DNA of 64,000 nt from contig SKCR01029089.1 of NCBI GenBank assembly GCA_019454045.1, positions 53,226 through 117,225 of the forward strand, read 5' to 3'. The notes under the pieces were generated by a model. The model was not told the DNA's origin. It did not search any database and was given only the letters and a program-made list of their open reading frames with translations. Source of the DNA: Zanthoxylum bungeanum. Lineage: Eukaryota; Streptophyta; Magnoliopsida; Sapindales; Rutaceae. Below are positions 46,090 through 58,689 of the stretch, piece by piece. The translations under genes were made by a program, and so were the position numbers. Every line of letters starts with the position of its first letter. Position 1 is the first letter of the stretch.

Positions 46090-48430
46090 TAACACCCGAA
46101 CTATGTACGGTTGGCTCAAACTGCTGGGAAAATATTTTCGTCAGCGGATTTGCATGATTATTATCTGATGCGATTTATTCGATCATCACATCGCCACGAT
46201 GTATGATCCGAACGAATTAGATGAATAGTCGAAGTATGTATCTGGATCGTTGATGAGACCATTAATTCTTTAGCATGCGCTGTAGCCTAGCTCAGCTGCT
46301 AATAGAACTATTCCTAATCTAATTAGGATTTATTATCGACCCAAATGGCTTCTATTGCTGCCTCAGCTGCAGCAATAACCCAAATTTGTTGTTTATTCGG
46401 TAACAGTATCTTGCTTGGAAGATTTCCAGCTCACTGTACCGTTATTCAAACTGTATAATACCATTATGTGACTTATAATCATTTTTATCGGTTAGGAAAC
46501 TTGTAGTAGTGATCCCAGTCACTTCAAGTTCTCATTCTCCATAGTATAAGACAACATCATTAGTTCTCTAAGATACTTAAGGATGTTCTTAACATCAATC
46601 CAGTGACTATCACTTGGATTGGCCTGATTGTGACTCTATATGCTCAAAGCGTATGAGACACCAGGTCGCATACATTTTTCAATGTACGATTTCTCAGAGA
46701 GTGTTAACAACCCTTATATTTATCCCAATAGATCTTTATTCCTAGAATAAAGGTTGTTTCTCCCAAGAATTCTACGGAGAATTTATATGAAAGCCAAGCT
46801 TTCACCGATTATTTTATGGGAATATCATTTCCAACAAATGACAAATTATCATTATTTATAGGACAGTATTGTCAGTGCGCTCCCACTAACCTCCTAATAT
46901 ACACAAAAATCATTTACGTTTTGAATTAAATCATATATCATTATGATTACATCAAAACGATAATTCCAAGAACCCAATGCTTGCTTCAATCCAAACATAG
47001 ATCGAATAACCTGCAAACCTTGTTTGCTAGTTCTGGTACAAGAAAACCGACAGGATGTTGTAAACATCCTCCTAAAGGTTTCCTTTTCAGGAAAGTGATT
47101 TTCCCGTTAAGCTGTCATATTTCATAAATGAAACATGCAGCATTAGCAAGCATTATCCAAATGGATTTACCGTGGCAACAGGTAAAAAGTTGAATCGTAA
47201 TCAACACAATGTTGATAATGATATCTTTCCGCTAAAAGCATGGCTTTATACGTTGGTATGTTGCCTTCCATGTATGTCTTCCTTGAAGACTTATAAAGTA
47301 CTAATAGGCACGATGTCTTGCGGTACAACAACTAGTTGATATACATGGAATCCATTTCGGATTTATGATACTTTGCCATAAAAGGGAGTCGATACCTTGT
47401 ATCACTTCCTCATACGTAGTCAGTTGGTATACCTCAATAAGATTGACATCTTTATGAGGTGAGATCAGAAACCCATACCCGAGGTTGTTTTCTGACTCTC
47501 TCCAACATACGCGGTTCATGTTTATTTGAAGATTATTGGTATAGTTTCATCCTTGATAAACTATTTGTGTTCCATTAGGATTCGATGCCTGGAATAGTAT
47601 TACTCCAATTTTCATCGAGTTTTATATCCTCTCACTTACCACTGCATTTGGGTATTCCTCTTAGGAAAACCGCATGGTGAGCAACAATTACATTGTTCTC
47701 TTGTGAGTTGTATAAGTACTATACTTTGGTATCCCTAGGATAACCTACAATTGGCACTTATCCGATTTGGGTTCTAGTTTGGTAAAATCCAAACATATGC
47801 CTAGCATCCCAAATCTTCAGGAATGAGAAACCCGGTTTCTTTCCTGTTCATATCTAATATGAAATCTGTCAAACAGATTTTTATGGAACCTTATTCTCAA
47901 TAAGTTCTGCACTATTTTTACGTATCCGTTGAAGGAAATGGTAGCTCAGAGTGACTCATTATTAACTTTATCATGTCCAACAAAATTCGGTTACTATGCT
48001 CGGACACACAGTCAAATTGACGTGTTCCGGAGGAGTCCTCTTTGAAAGAATACTATACTCTTTCAACTATTGAGAAACTTTTTGCTTAAGTATTTTCATC
48101 GTGGTCTAACCGTGATGATTTAATACTTTAGCCGATCTGTTTGTCTATTTCGTGTCGAAACTGTAAAAGTTTCTGATTTGTGTTTCAAAAGAAAACACAT
48201 AACCATAACGCGATGCCACATCCGTAAAGATCGTGAAATATTCATATCCACCTCTAGCCTAGCTAGACATGGGCCTACTTGCTTCACTATGAACTAGGGC
48301 TAACAGATCGGTGGCATTAGTACTTTTACCAAGTAAAGGTGTTATAGGCACTTTTCCCAATAAACTAGATTCGTAGACTTTATTTGAATAGAATCAAAAT
48401 AGTCTGAGTACCCACTCTTCAAAAGTATGG
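46090..48430 (-). pseudogene. Copia C pol remnant
   Basis: Minus strand, in order from 48430 downward. Gag-pre-integrase and integrase fragments lie at about 48430-47940, where VSEHSNR keeps the final glutamate context that B has lost. RT N-terminal fragments lie around 47480-47300 (FLISPHKDVNLIE, TYEEVIQGIDSLLWQ). EI-stop-QL follows, with TGA at 47117-47115. A highly mutated YVDD region lies near 46850, and RNase H near 46500-46370. The junction near 46664-46682 joins YIEK directly to the RPGVSYA segment, the same deletion as in B. No frame exceeds about 75 codons. Confidence 0.85.
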
Positions 48431-48889
48431 ATATACGAGTCTTGTTTAATTGTATCCCAGACAACAATGCCACAATTAAGTTTCAACTGATTAAATCAAT
48501 TTGAGATATTTGTTTGTCATGTTATATGTTTGAGAATTATTTATATTCAAAATATAAATTATGTTATTCACATCTAATGTGTTTATCTCAATATCATCTT
48601 TATAATAAAACACTTTAGTGTTCTAGAATATAAAGGTACATCCGCAACGGATTATACACTGATACAGAGATAATGTTTCTAGTCAAACTAGTTACATTAT
48701 AACAGTTTCCTAAATTTAAGTATGTACCCGAAGGTTAGTTCCTAAACTTAGGTATCTACGGTTAAAACAGCGACTTTCGTCCCGTTTTCAATTCGCAGAT
48801 AAATCTCAACTGAAGTCAGTATCCTACTCATAGTAGATTCTGAACATCAGTATATATTTATGTATCACACTAAGTATTCAAATCCAATT

Positions 48890-49420
48890 TTAATACTAGT
48901 AGTGAACATAATTATGACAAACATATTTGAAGTCAGAGCCATGCCCGTCTTCAATTCCTTTATGTCTTCTTTGTCCAAACGGCAGTCACGCTTCCGCGAT
49001 CCTGTTTGCCACAATTTAGGCAGACATTTTGGGATATGTCCTTTTATCTTCCTAGAAGATTATAATGATTTTGCCTTTGCCATTTTCCACAACTCAGAAG
49101 CGTTCGGCCTAGCCTTGGCCTTCTGGAATGTCGAAGTAAAGTGCGATTTGCGCTACTTGCCTATTGCAAACTTTGGCTTTGTCTCATTGAGAATAGCCAT
49201 TAACTCTCCAAGATTTAAGTATTGCAACATAGTACTTCTAAGATCTAAAATAGATCTATGAACATCCTTCAATTTCAGTATCATACTATAAGGATCTAAC
49301 CCTTAGTTCTGACAAAGAAATTAAGGAGTCTTTTGCGACAAGCTAAATGGATTAGCACTAAAGCTATCATCACATGAATCTTCCAAAGATCATGCTCTAC
49401 TATTTGCTCAACTTCGGGCT
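48890..49420 (-). pseudogene. Copia C gag remnant
   Basis: Minus strand. The CLNCGKQ start of the zinc knuckle lies near 49030-49000, then a frameshift leads into a DCR-like end. The larger open frame on the plus strand (48860-49261) is antisense to gag and not a gene. Upstream gag core is unrecognisable. Confidence 0.65.
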
Positions 49421-51709
49421 TAGGCCTAATATGTTATTTTATCAAATAAAGTAACTTATTAGTATCCAGGATCATCCTGAAATTTTATTCCCAATTTGAA
49501 AATTAAACCATTTAAATACATTTTCCCTATGACTATGTTTTAAATACCAATCTTTCAATTTTATCTTGATTCTAATAGTCCAACTATTTAATCAACGATT
49601 TCGGTACTATTTATTATAATGATTACTATAGTCCAACTATTTAATCAACTATAATTTGAATAGTTTGAATACAGTCCAACTGTTTTAAAACAACGTTTTA
49701 AATATTAGTCCAACTAACATTTAATTTATTTGACGAATGATATTTGTTTGAGCGCGTATGGCAAGTAATTAAATGAATATTGCAAATTTAATTCGTGCCT
49801 CCCACTATTTTTTGGCGAGCCTCTAACCCTCTGTCGAGTACTCGGGAAACCGTGTTTCCTAGTGGGCTAGAATCCCGTTAAATATCACACAATCTTGACT
49901 TTGGCCAACAAATTGTATGATAATTAACTAGGTAGATCTCTAAGATCAATTGGATCCTATCCAATTCCTAGATCCAGTAGGGGGACATCCAAGTCCGAAA
50001 TATATATCTTATATATGCCAATATATCCAATATATTGCCTAACATTTTTCCTCTGAATCAACTAAGTCTTGGCTTTGGCACAACAAACTTAGTGATCTCA
50101 GTCAAGCGTGACCCATTGACCTTGGAAAGCTTCGTAATCAATGTCGATGGACAAGAAGTGATCTTGAATTTGGCCAACAAATCATAACTTGGACAAGACA
50201 CTGATATGGAACAAAGCTCTCATGATTCAAACATATCCTCGACGGACAAAGGCCTTGACTTTGGCCAATAAACCAATGCCAGTCTTGGATCTTGAACACA
50301 TACACCCTTAAACATGCATTCTAAACACAAAATAAGGCGCATATAAAAATATAATAATGATATGCGGATGGATACTTAACACATTGATCCTATATCAAAT
50401 CTCTTCATTTCCTCTCTCCCGCTAGCACAAGTATTACTTATACCCGTTACACTACACTTCTAAACAAACCTCATTTACATTGAGGGGAATAGGTGAGAAG
50501 AGAAATACATAGAGTATGGAGGTAATAGGCTGGACACGCAGGTCCAATTAATAAATTCCAAATTTATTACAACAATTTGTAAAATTGCCCCACCCTTCTA
50601 ATATCCATCCGATATACATTATTCATGCATCGCAACCATGTATTCACACAAGCATGTTATCAATCAATCTAATCCAATTAATTAATCTGATAATTAATGA
50701 CCATCCAATGTTCAAACAATGATTGATTTTGCGCGAGTCAGACTCGTTTTGCGAATAAGTACTCAAAGTACGAATTCTTGAATTAAATTAAACTACAAAT
50801 TAAATTCAATTCAATTGTATTAATATTAATTCGCTATTTAATTCCAAATTAAATATTACACTTTATTAATGAACTTTTACGACTTAAATTCCAAATTTAA
50901 TCGTTACGGGTCTCAAAGCCCGATTAACGTCCAACGTTAATTAATTAAAGTCCAGTGGGCTTTTAATTAATTTCTTTAAGGCGTGGACTTTTGGTCAACT
51001 TGGGTCAAACCCAATAACCAAATCCCAATCAAGGAATAACCCCATAAGCCTAGAAATCAATTTAGGCCCATTAGGCCCAATTAAATAATATTAAAGGTCC
51101 ATTAGTCGCATTTTGGCTTTATGGAAACGGTTTTGGGCCCAATTGGATCCAACCAATTTAGCCTAAACCTAACTTGGTACAACCAAGCCCATTAAAGCCC
51201 AATTCAAAAATTAGCCCAACATAATTAAATTACAAAATTCCAATTTCACAATTTAATTACATAAAGTGTATAACATAATTAATTACCCAATTAAAATTTC
51301 TAAAACATCAGTTAGCCTAATTAATCATGCTTATTAACAACAAAACATCTCCAACACATTTTATCAAAAATCAAACCCAATTTCATGCTATAATGCTCTC
51401 GGTAATATAGGGGTTTTTCAAATCGATTTCGATTTCAATCCAATTGAATCCACAATAAATATTTCCCGAATGATTTTAACTCATCCAATGAATCAAAAAT
51501 CAAAAAAACACCAAGACCACAATTAGGGTACCATTCGGCCAAGCCTCACAATTTGGGGAAATTTGTTCCAAACAAATTTTCATGAAATTGATCCAATCAA
51601 TCTTCAATTAAACTACATTTAAGCATACTAAATCATCCAATTTCATTAAATCATGCTCAAATACAATTTACTCAATTTTAACCCTAAATCAAGTTTCATG
51701 TTTTTAATC
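49421..51709 (-). other. Long leader of copia C
   Basis: AT-rich and non-coding, with TTAGGCCCAATT-type words. It matches the leader of B (11709-14041) in reverse orientation. Confidence 0.75.
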
Positions 51710-51721
51710 GCTCTGATACCA
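51710..51721 (-). other. Primer-binding site of copia C
   Basis: TGGTATCAGAGC on the minus strand, one base from the end of the 5' LTR (TGTTGGAG on the plus strand at 51723). Confidence 0.92.
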
Positions 51722-51722
51722 T

Positions 51723-53753
51723 TGTTGGAGTTCTACGGTCCCAAGGATCGAATATCAAGCATAAAACACATGTGCGAATACAATCAAAGAAGTCGCGGAA
51801 TACTCACAATGATCGGTTGAGCGATGCGTCGAAGAACGAAACTTTTTAAGCCCATTGAGAAGCTCTCCAAGGCTCACAGCAGTGGCTGAAATTTTGGCCT
51901 CCAAATTCGGCAATGGTCCTCCATGCAAGCTCCAAGCTTTCATGATGTGATTCCAAGCTCACAAGTGGTTTCCATATCACCTTCGCAAGACTCAAATGGT
52001 GTGCTAGCACTCCGGAAATTTTACCGCAAAACTTCATATCTCTTCTCCATGGATCACGGCAAAAAATAGTGAAAAAGAAGAAGAAATGCCCAAAGGGCGT
52101 GAGAGAGATAGAAGAGTTGAGAGAGATGGAAAATGTGTATTAGATAATTCATTTGTAAAATCAATTCACCATATACCAATTTTTTATTTTCAAAAAGTCA
52201 AAAGTACAAGCATTAAAGCTTATCCATCTACCACCATCAACTATTCACATCACTCAATCAATCAAGTGATAAGTTGTCACATCACTCAAAGTGACTAATG
52301 ATTTGACGCTTTATGTGACTAGCGATTTGACGCTTTATGTGACTTGCGTGCCGCACTCTAATTCAAAATGCGAATGCGCTCGCAAACACTCCCGGTCTCG
52401 GGTTCGCTAATTCCAAATTAACGAATTTTCTGTTGCGACGTAATTAAATGATTATGCCTAGCGAAATCACTATTCACGTCGCTAACGAATTAATATTAAA
52501 TTAAATCGTTCGCCCGAATTAAAATCTAATTTTAATTCCACGTCGAATCCAATTTCGTATAATATATCGAATATATTATTTTATCGATTAATTCCAAATT
52601 AATCGTTTTCTCTCTTTAATTGATATTTTATCCCAGATAAAATATCTCCGCAATTAATCCCAGATTACTTTTCTCTCTCATCTAATTAATCCCAGATTAA
52701 TTAAAGTGCGAGTTATACATCATCGGTGAATCTTCGGGAAGTGACCCATGAGATCCCCGGATATATTGGCAATAAATTCGGTCGTCGGACTATCCAAACA
52801 CGTAAATACCTAGTACTACGTTTGAACCGATTTACAAGACAAGGTTGGCTTCTAGCAAAGCACCATGCCTACCCAATTCTCCAGAAATATCCTTACAGGA
52901 ATATAGTGATCTATATCAGGTGTAGTATACGTAGTATTGCGTATTTCAATCTAGTATCGGATGATCACATGCAAGGCCTGGGGCTGGTACAGTGTCTACC
53001 CCGTAAGAAGCATATATCGGATCACAAGTAACTAGTCTCTTTATTATCGGATAATCATGACCAAGTCATATTATCTCTATGGTTGCAACCCTTAGAGAAC
53101 CAGTTATGTATCTATGCGCAATCATCATCTCCATATGACTGGAGTGATACTTCAATCTTGACATCACACCCAACACACTACGATTCTCAATATACCCAGA
53201 AGAGGCGTACACGGAACCGTTAAAAACTGTGGACGACCAAAACCAAAGTATATTGATTATCGCAAGTATTAGCGGTGCAAGTCTCAAGTTAAGACCAAAT
53301 ACACTTACCCTGATTTCGGACTTCCATAGACACATAGTCATACTACCAATGGAATTCCGAAGGGGTCTATCCAGAGCGAAGCTGTTTCCCGTACCATCGG
53401 TAAACACAACCTCCTATTACACTTGCATGAGTATCTTATACCCAAATATATGAGAACTATGTCGTTATGCCCTCACAACACGCACAAGTGTAATACTAGT
53501 CTTTTACGCATTATCGATGTCCAATCTTGATAATACTCTGACTAGGGATATTTAATGATTTATCCTTCGTAGATTGATACTGTCTCATATCATCTCAATC
53601 TAGGATCTAATCATATGGACCTCCTATCATTTATATATCTTGGTGATCTAATCTCAAATGATAAGAGTGCAATCTCCTTTGTCACATAGTTAATTTGACA
53701 ACAACACCATGATCTGTACAAATAGTGACGCTATGGGTCAAAATTATCCAACA
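51723..53753 (-). repeat. 5' LTR of copia C
   Basis: 2031 bp. Collinear with the 3' LTR apart from MITE 2, whose empty target CGCACAAG is at 53481-53488. Confidence 0.92.
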
Positions 53754-54775
53754 GTGTCGGTGAAGGATGGTGAGTTTTGTGGTGAATGGTCGCGGTAATT
53801 GGAAGGTGTTTTGGGCTATTGTCTTCGGCAATGGAGGGGGTGTTTTAAGCTACTGGTTTCGGCAATGGGGAGGGTGTTTTTCTTTGTTGGTTTCGGTAAT
53901 GTAGAGAGGGCTGTATGGGGAATGTTGTTCACGGCAATGTGAACTCTTCTTTCTTTGCTTTTTTGGGGCGTCAGTGTTATGGCTCCAAGGTTGGGTTTAG
54001 GCTTCTTTTTTATAGGCAAAGGGTTGGGGTTTACCTTGTGTGAAAAGGGAAAAGATTTGTGTAATTATGGGAGATATTTTTAATTAATGTGTGATAGGGA
54101 AAAATCTTTTAATTAGGGAAGTGATTAGATATGTTTTGATTTGTATCTTTTAATTAGGGAATGTGATTTGTCTTGATTTTATCATGTGTTTAATATGTGT
54201 TTTTTGTTTAATTTGGAAGGTGATGGGCGTGAATGGGCAGTGGGCGTGTTTCAGAGGCAATGTTCAGGGGCAGTGGGCGTGTTTCAGAGGCAATTTTCAG
54301 GGGCAGTGGGCTTGTTTCAGAGGCAATTTTCAGGGGCAGTGGGCTTGTTTCAGAGGCTGACTTCAGGGGCAGTGGGCGTGTTTCAGGGGCTGCCTTCAGG
54401 GGCTGCCTTCTGGGCTTGGTTTTGGCATGTTTCAAAGGCTGACTTCAGGGGCAGTGGGCGTGTTCAGGGGCTGACTTCAGGGGCTGGTTTGGGCATGTTC
54501 AGGGGATGACTTCAGGTTGTGAGTTTGGGGCTGCTGTTTAAGACTGTTTGTGTGTGAATTAGGGTTGTGCTTTCAGGGTGTTTTGAGGGGGTTTGGGCTA
54601 AGGTTGTGTTTTAAAACAGAGGTCCAACAAGCGAACCCGAAGCTAAACAAGGAAATTAAATCCAACAAGATGTCAATGTCTGACTCTTCCCTTCTGACGT
54701 CCGTTTCCCGCGACTTCCACAATTTAAAGAGGTAGTGTCTCCATGTGAGACTCATCATCGGGACTTAAGCGCATA
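53754..54775 (-). mobile_element. 3' LTR (E), proximal (U3) part
   Basis: Continuation of LTR E beyond copia C. Contains the TATA-like TATAAAAAAG (minus, near 54007-54015) and, upstream of it, the 33-bp minisatellite. The end carries CTCATCATCGGGACTT, which in LTRs I and F is followed by the TGTAGGCA terminus; here the last ~20 bp are replaced, so the terminus is lost. Total E length is about 3.18 kb without C, matching LTR I. Confidence 0.7.
54236..54512. repeat. 33-bp minisatellite in U3 of LTR E
   Basis: Units of GTGGGCGTGTTTCAGAGG plus CAATTTTCAGGGGCA, 33 bp, repeated about four times cleanly and then degenerating into GGGGCTGACTTCAGGGG words to 54512. A 33-bp period keeps all frames open, giving false repeat proteins on both strands. 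Confidence 0.85.
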
Positions 54776-54854
54776 ACAGAGATAGACAACTAGAGAGGTA
54801 ATACAAATGCATAACGTAAAAAAGGGGTGACTATATGCTAAGATGGACATGTCG
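54776..54854. other. Junction between LTR E and LTR F
   Basis: About 80 bp with no match to either LTR (ACAGAGATAGACAACTAGAG to GATGCAAGAGG). Possibly filler at a recombination junction. Confidence 0.4.
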
Positions 54855-56942
54855 TAATGTGATGCAAGAGGTTCTGTTTACCGTGTGCGTTCGTTTAGCA
54901 TTCGTAGACGCGTTCAAACGGTAAACAGAAGGTTCTCGTTCGAGTAGCGTTCGTAAACGCGTTCGAACGGAAATGAAACAGAATGCTCACGTTCGTATGG
55001 CGTTTGTGAACGCGTTCGAACAGAAATAATACCTGATGCATGATAAGGCAAAATACATGCGCGTTCGAGTTGCGTTCGTAAACGCATTCGAACGGGAACA
55101 GACCTGATGCATGAAATGGGACGCAATACATAAATGAGAAATAGTACGATGCGAGGCGCGGCGAAGCATCGTGGTAAAGGATTTTAACCTCTTCAATTAG
55201 AGGACCTCTCATCGCACTTACTAAGCTCATGTGCTCGATCGCATCATGCATAAAAACATAAAGACAATCATATCAAACTAAGTATACCCGATTGAACGTA
55301 TCTTGCATTCAACCGGATACACATCAACCGGCGCGGCAAAGCATCGTGGTAAAGGGCTTTAACCCTTCCCCATAGGGGATCTTTCATTCCACTTACTAAG
55401 CCCATGCGCTCGATTGAATCATGCAGGAATAAGCAACATACAAAATTTAAATGACGAGAAATAAATAAACCAAAGCAACACAAAACAAGAGAATGTGCCG
55501 TTTACTCAAGTGGTACGTGGAGTTGTATCCCAAGTACAGACCGCACTACCGTCCATTCGGATTCGGCTACGGATTTTACGTCTGGGTTTCCATCCTATAT
55601 ACCACAAGAGGCGACACTCTTTCATTCATCCAAGCCACAACATGCATCCATAAACGACTCTCATGCGAATAGAATTCAATAAACAATTAAAAAACGAATA
55701 TAAACTAATGAGAAAAGTGCCCTCAGGTCTAACCTTTTAAATCACCTATCGGATGTACGGTACACGATCTTCGGAATGGTGGATGCTCCGCAACTCTTCC
55801 GGTTCACTGGTTCACTGCTCTCGTTCGTTGTCTTACTATTTTGAGTCATCGTTCTCCACCTTTTGCTGCTGCTTTTGATTCTAATTCGCTGCTGTTGCTA
55901 CTGTTTTGCTGCTATTTCCTTTGTATTTTTTGCTTACTGTTTGTGGACTGTTTTGATGTTCTTGGTAGACTGTTTTGGGTGCTCTTTTGGTGTTTTTAGG
56001 CTGCGGTTTTGGTGTGTTTGGGGAGGTATTGGGCCGCTGTTTGGGACTGATTTCAGGGGTAGTTTTGGTGCTGTCAGGGACTGATTTCAAGGGTTAGGGG
56101 CTGATGTGTGTTGTTCTCGTTAATTTGGTGAGGGAAAGGTTGTTGTGTGTGTTGTTTGTGTTTTGTAGTTTACGTGTGATATGGAGAGTGTCTTGATGTC
56201 TTGGGCGTGTATTGGAGAGAGTGGAGAGGCCTTCATGTCTTGGTTAGGGGTTGCTTATATAGAGAATGGCTAGGGCTACTCCTTATCTCACAAGGAAGGG
56301 ACTTTGGGCATTAAAGAGAGGATATGATTTGGTGTTAGACAAGGAAAGCAATGGATTGAGGGGGGACAAATTTAGGCTAATTTAGGAATGTAGAATATTT
56401 AGTTTGTGTTGATTAGGCATATAATATTTTAAGTTAGGAACAAAATTTGTTGATTGATTTTAATTAGGCATGCAATTTCTTTAATTTAGTTTAGATTTGT
56501 TTGGTTAGGAAGGAATCTTGTGTAATTGGTGGGTGAATATCTTAATTAAGGAATTAAAATATTTGATTGATTTTAGTGTTTATTTTGATTTGGTATGTGA
56601 TTTTTAGATTTGTTTTTGATTTCACCATGTGTTAAATATGTGTTTTAAGTGGGCTTGGGCGTGTGGGCCAAGGTTTGGGTGATTTGGGATTAATGTGAGG
56701 CTAGCAACAAAACCAGAATTACCGACACCGTTCAAACACCTCCTCGAACGCGGCACGAACGCCTGCAATCTGTTTGGAGTTCGAACGAATTAACGAACGC
56801 AGCACGAACGAAAACAGTGAACCTTGTTTATTTTGAATTTCCCCTTCTGACGTCCGTTTCTCGTGACTTCCGTGACTTAAAAGGTAGTGCCTCCAAATGA
56901 GACTCATCATAGGGACTAATATGCAAAAATGCAGTGCCTACA
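54855..56942 (-). mobile_element. Truncated gypsy-type LTR F (subfamily I)
   Basis: Minus-strand LTR with an intact 5' terminus (TGTAGGCA at about 56942) but lacking the ~0.7-kb 3' portion. Much closer to LTR I than to E or G: same CCCCATAGGGG modules (near 55160 and 55345), same CTTACTAAGC words, same U3 palindrome cluster (56730-56810) and TATA box (56254-56261). It has a shorter GTTCGAACG array (54880-55110). No polypurine tract flanks it, so it may be a nested, truncated solo LTR rather than the partner of G. Confidence 0.75.
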
Positions 56943-57084
56943 ATGGGACTTGTGTAGTGTGTGACAATGACAATCCTATCAAAGTTATGCAATGCATTTT
57001 TACTTACCTGGCTCGCCAGCTGCCACCTGACTTGCCTGCTGCTTTGAACTGAGTTGATATGGTGGTGAGGTGCTTCGACCCCGG
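56943..57084. other. Short unique stretch inside element E-G
   Basis: 142 bp between LTR F and the 47-bp minisatellite; no feature seen. Confidence 0.5.
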
Positions 57085-57554
57085 TTCATTCTCGAACCGT
57101 GCTCCATTCTCGGAGTGTCATTCCCGGCTTGTCCATTCCCGAACCTTGCTTCATTCTCGGAGTGTCATTCCTGGCTTGTTCATTCTTGAACCTTGCTCCA
57201 TTCTCGGAGTGACATTCCCGGCTTCTTCATTCATGAACCGTGCTACATTCTCTGAGTGCCATTCTCGGCTTTGTTTATTCCCGAACCGTGCTTCATTCTC
57301 GGAGTGTCATTCTCAGCTTTGTTCATTCCCGAAAATCGTGCTCTATTCTCAGAGTGTCATTCCCGGCTTGTTCATTCCCAAACCGTGTTCCATTCTCGAA
57401 GTGCCATTCTCGGCTTGTTCATTCCCGAACCGTGCTCCATTCTCGGAGTGTCATTCCTGGCTTGTTCATTCTCGAATCATGCTCCATTCTCGGAGTGCCA
57501 TTCTCGGCTTGTTCATTCCCGAACCGTGCTCCAGTCTCGGAGTGCCATTCTCGG
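57085..57554. repeat. 47-bp minisatellite, left part
   Basis: About ten units of TTCATTCCCGAACCGTGCTC plus CATTCTCGGAGTGTCATTCC plus CGGCTTG (47-48 bp). It continues after MITE 3 at 58383-58635 with about five more units. The plus-strand ORFs at 57059-57690 are artefacts of the repeat. Confidence 0.88.
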
Positions 57555-58390
57555 TAAGGGTGGCAGAAAAACCCAAACCCGACACGAACCGGTCGGGCTT
57601 TGGCCCGACCCGAGACACAAAACTTACGGGCCGAGCCCTAGAAACCAAGCCCGGCTCGGGCTTGGGTCCGGGTCGGACTCGGTGATTTAAGCCCGAGCCC
57701 GGCCCGGCCCGGGCTTTAATTAATTAAAAAAAAACTAAAAATGAAAAACATTAAAAAAAGTCACACATATGTCAGACTCACAAGTCACACACACTCACTG
57801 CTCTTAGACTTAGTCTCTCACTGTCTCACACTGTCACACACTCACGAGGCCCATATGCCCATTAGTGATTAGCCCACATTTTGTGATTTGTAAATATGTG
57901 ATTTGCCCAATTGCCCTAATTTGAGTTATTTGACAATTTCTTTCACAGCTTCAGTGCTTCTGTGCTTCACTCTTCGTCAATCTCATCGTCAGACAGACAC
58001 TCACTCGTCGTGCAATGAATTTGGGGAATCAACGAGAAACATGGTCCTCTATCAAATCACTCACCATCGATTCTTAGGGGAAATTTGGGGATTTCGATTT
58101 TTATGATTCTAGTAAGGTTTGCTTCATTTTGAATGATTTTTATGATTAGGGAGTTAGTTGATGCTTAAAAGGGCTTGGGAAAACATTGCATTTCATGAAT
58201 GTATGAGTATGGTGTATTAATTATATTTCTTTTTTTTTTTTACAATTCTGGCCGAGTTTAGCCCGGGCCCGAGCCCGGCCCGGCCCGGCAGAGGCTTGGA
58301 TCGGGCTTTTGCCGGGCTGGGCTAATTTTTTTTAGCAGGGCTTCTAAAAGCCCGGGCTCGGCCCGGCCCTTTGCCATGCATAATTCTCGG
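57547..58390. mobile_element. hAT-like MITE 3 inside the minisatellite
   Basis: An 828-bp insertion (57555-58382) flanked by ATTCTCGG on both sides (57547-57554 and 58383-58390). Ends TAAGGGTGGCAGA and, reverse-complemented, TATGCATGGCAAA agree at 9 of 13 positions. Subterminal GGCCCGG/CCCGGGC words mirror the CCGG-rich design of MITEs 1 and 2. Caution: ATTCTCGG is itself part of the host minisatellite unit, so the flanking match alone is weak evidence. No transposase. Confidence 0.7.
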
Positions 58391-58635
58391 CTTGTCCATT
58401 CCCAAACCTTGCTTCATTCTCGGAGTGCCATTCTCGGCTTTGTTCATTCCCGAACCGTGCTCCATTCTCGGAGTGTCATTCCCGGCTTGTTCATTCCCGA
58501 ACCTTGCTCCATTCTCGGAGTGTCATTCTCGGCTTTGTTCATTCCCGAACCGTGCTACATTCTCGGAGAGTCATTCTCGGCTTGTTCGTTCCCGAACCGT
58601 GCTCCATTCTCAGAGTGTCATTCCCGGCTTGCTAA
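58383..58635. repeat. 47-bp minisatellite, right part
   Basis: Same units as 57085-57554, ending at CCCGGCTTGC before unrelated sequence. Confidence 0.85.
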
Positions 58636-58689
58636 ACCTCATGCCCGAGGCATCACTGTAATATCTCCATACCCGAAGTGCCATACCCG

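Larger units (their letters stand above)
43338..53753 (-). mobile_element. Ty1/copia retrotransposon C (same family as B)
   Basis: Minus-strand element of 10.4 kb inserted in LTR E. The 5' LTR is 51723-53753 (2031 bp) and the 3' LTR 43338-46052 (2715 bp, including the 675-bp MITE 2). Flanks are GTTTC (43333-43337) and GTGTC (53754-53758), a 5-bp duplication with one change. Primer site 51710-51721, polypurine tract 46053-46063. Internal gag and pol are thoroughly broken and share diagnostic defects with B. Confidence 0.92.

Noticed and set aside
48860..49261. 133-codon plus-strand ORF in element C
   Set aside because: Antisense to the gag zinc-knuckle region of C; no recognisable protein.
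54163..54509. Repeat proteins WACFRGNFQGQ and similar on both strands
   Set aside because: A 33-bp unit keeps every frame open; the sequence lies inside LTR U3.
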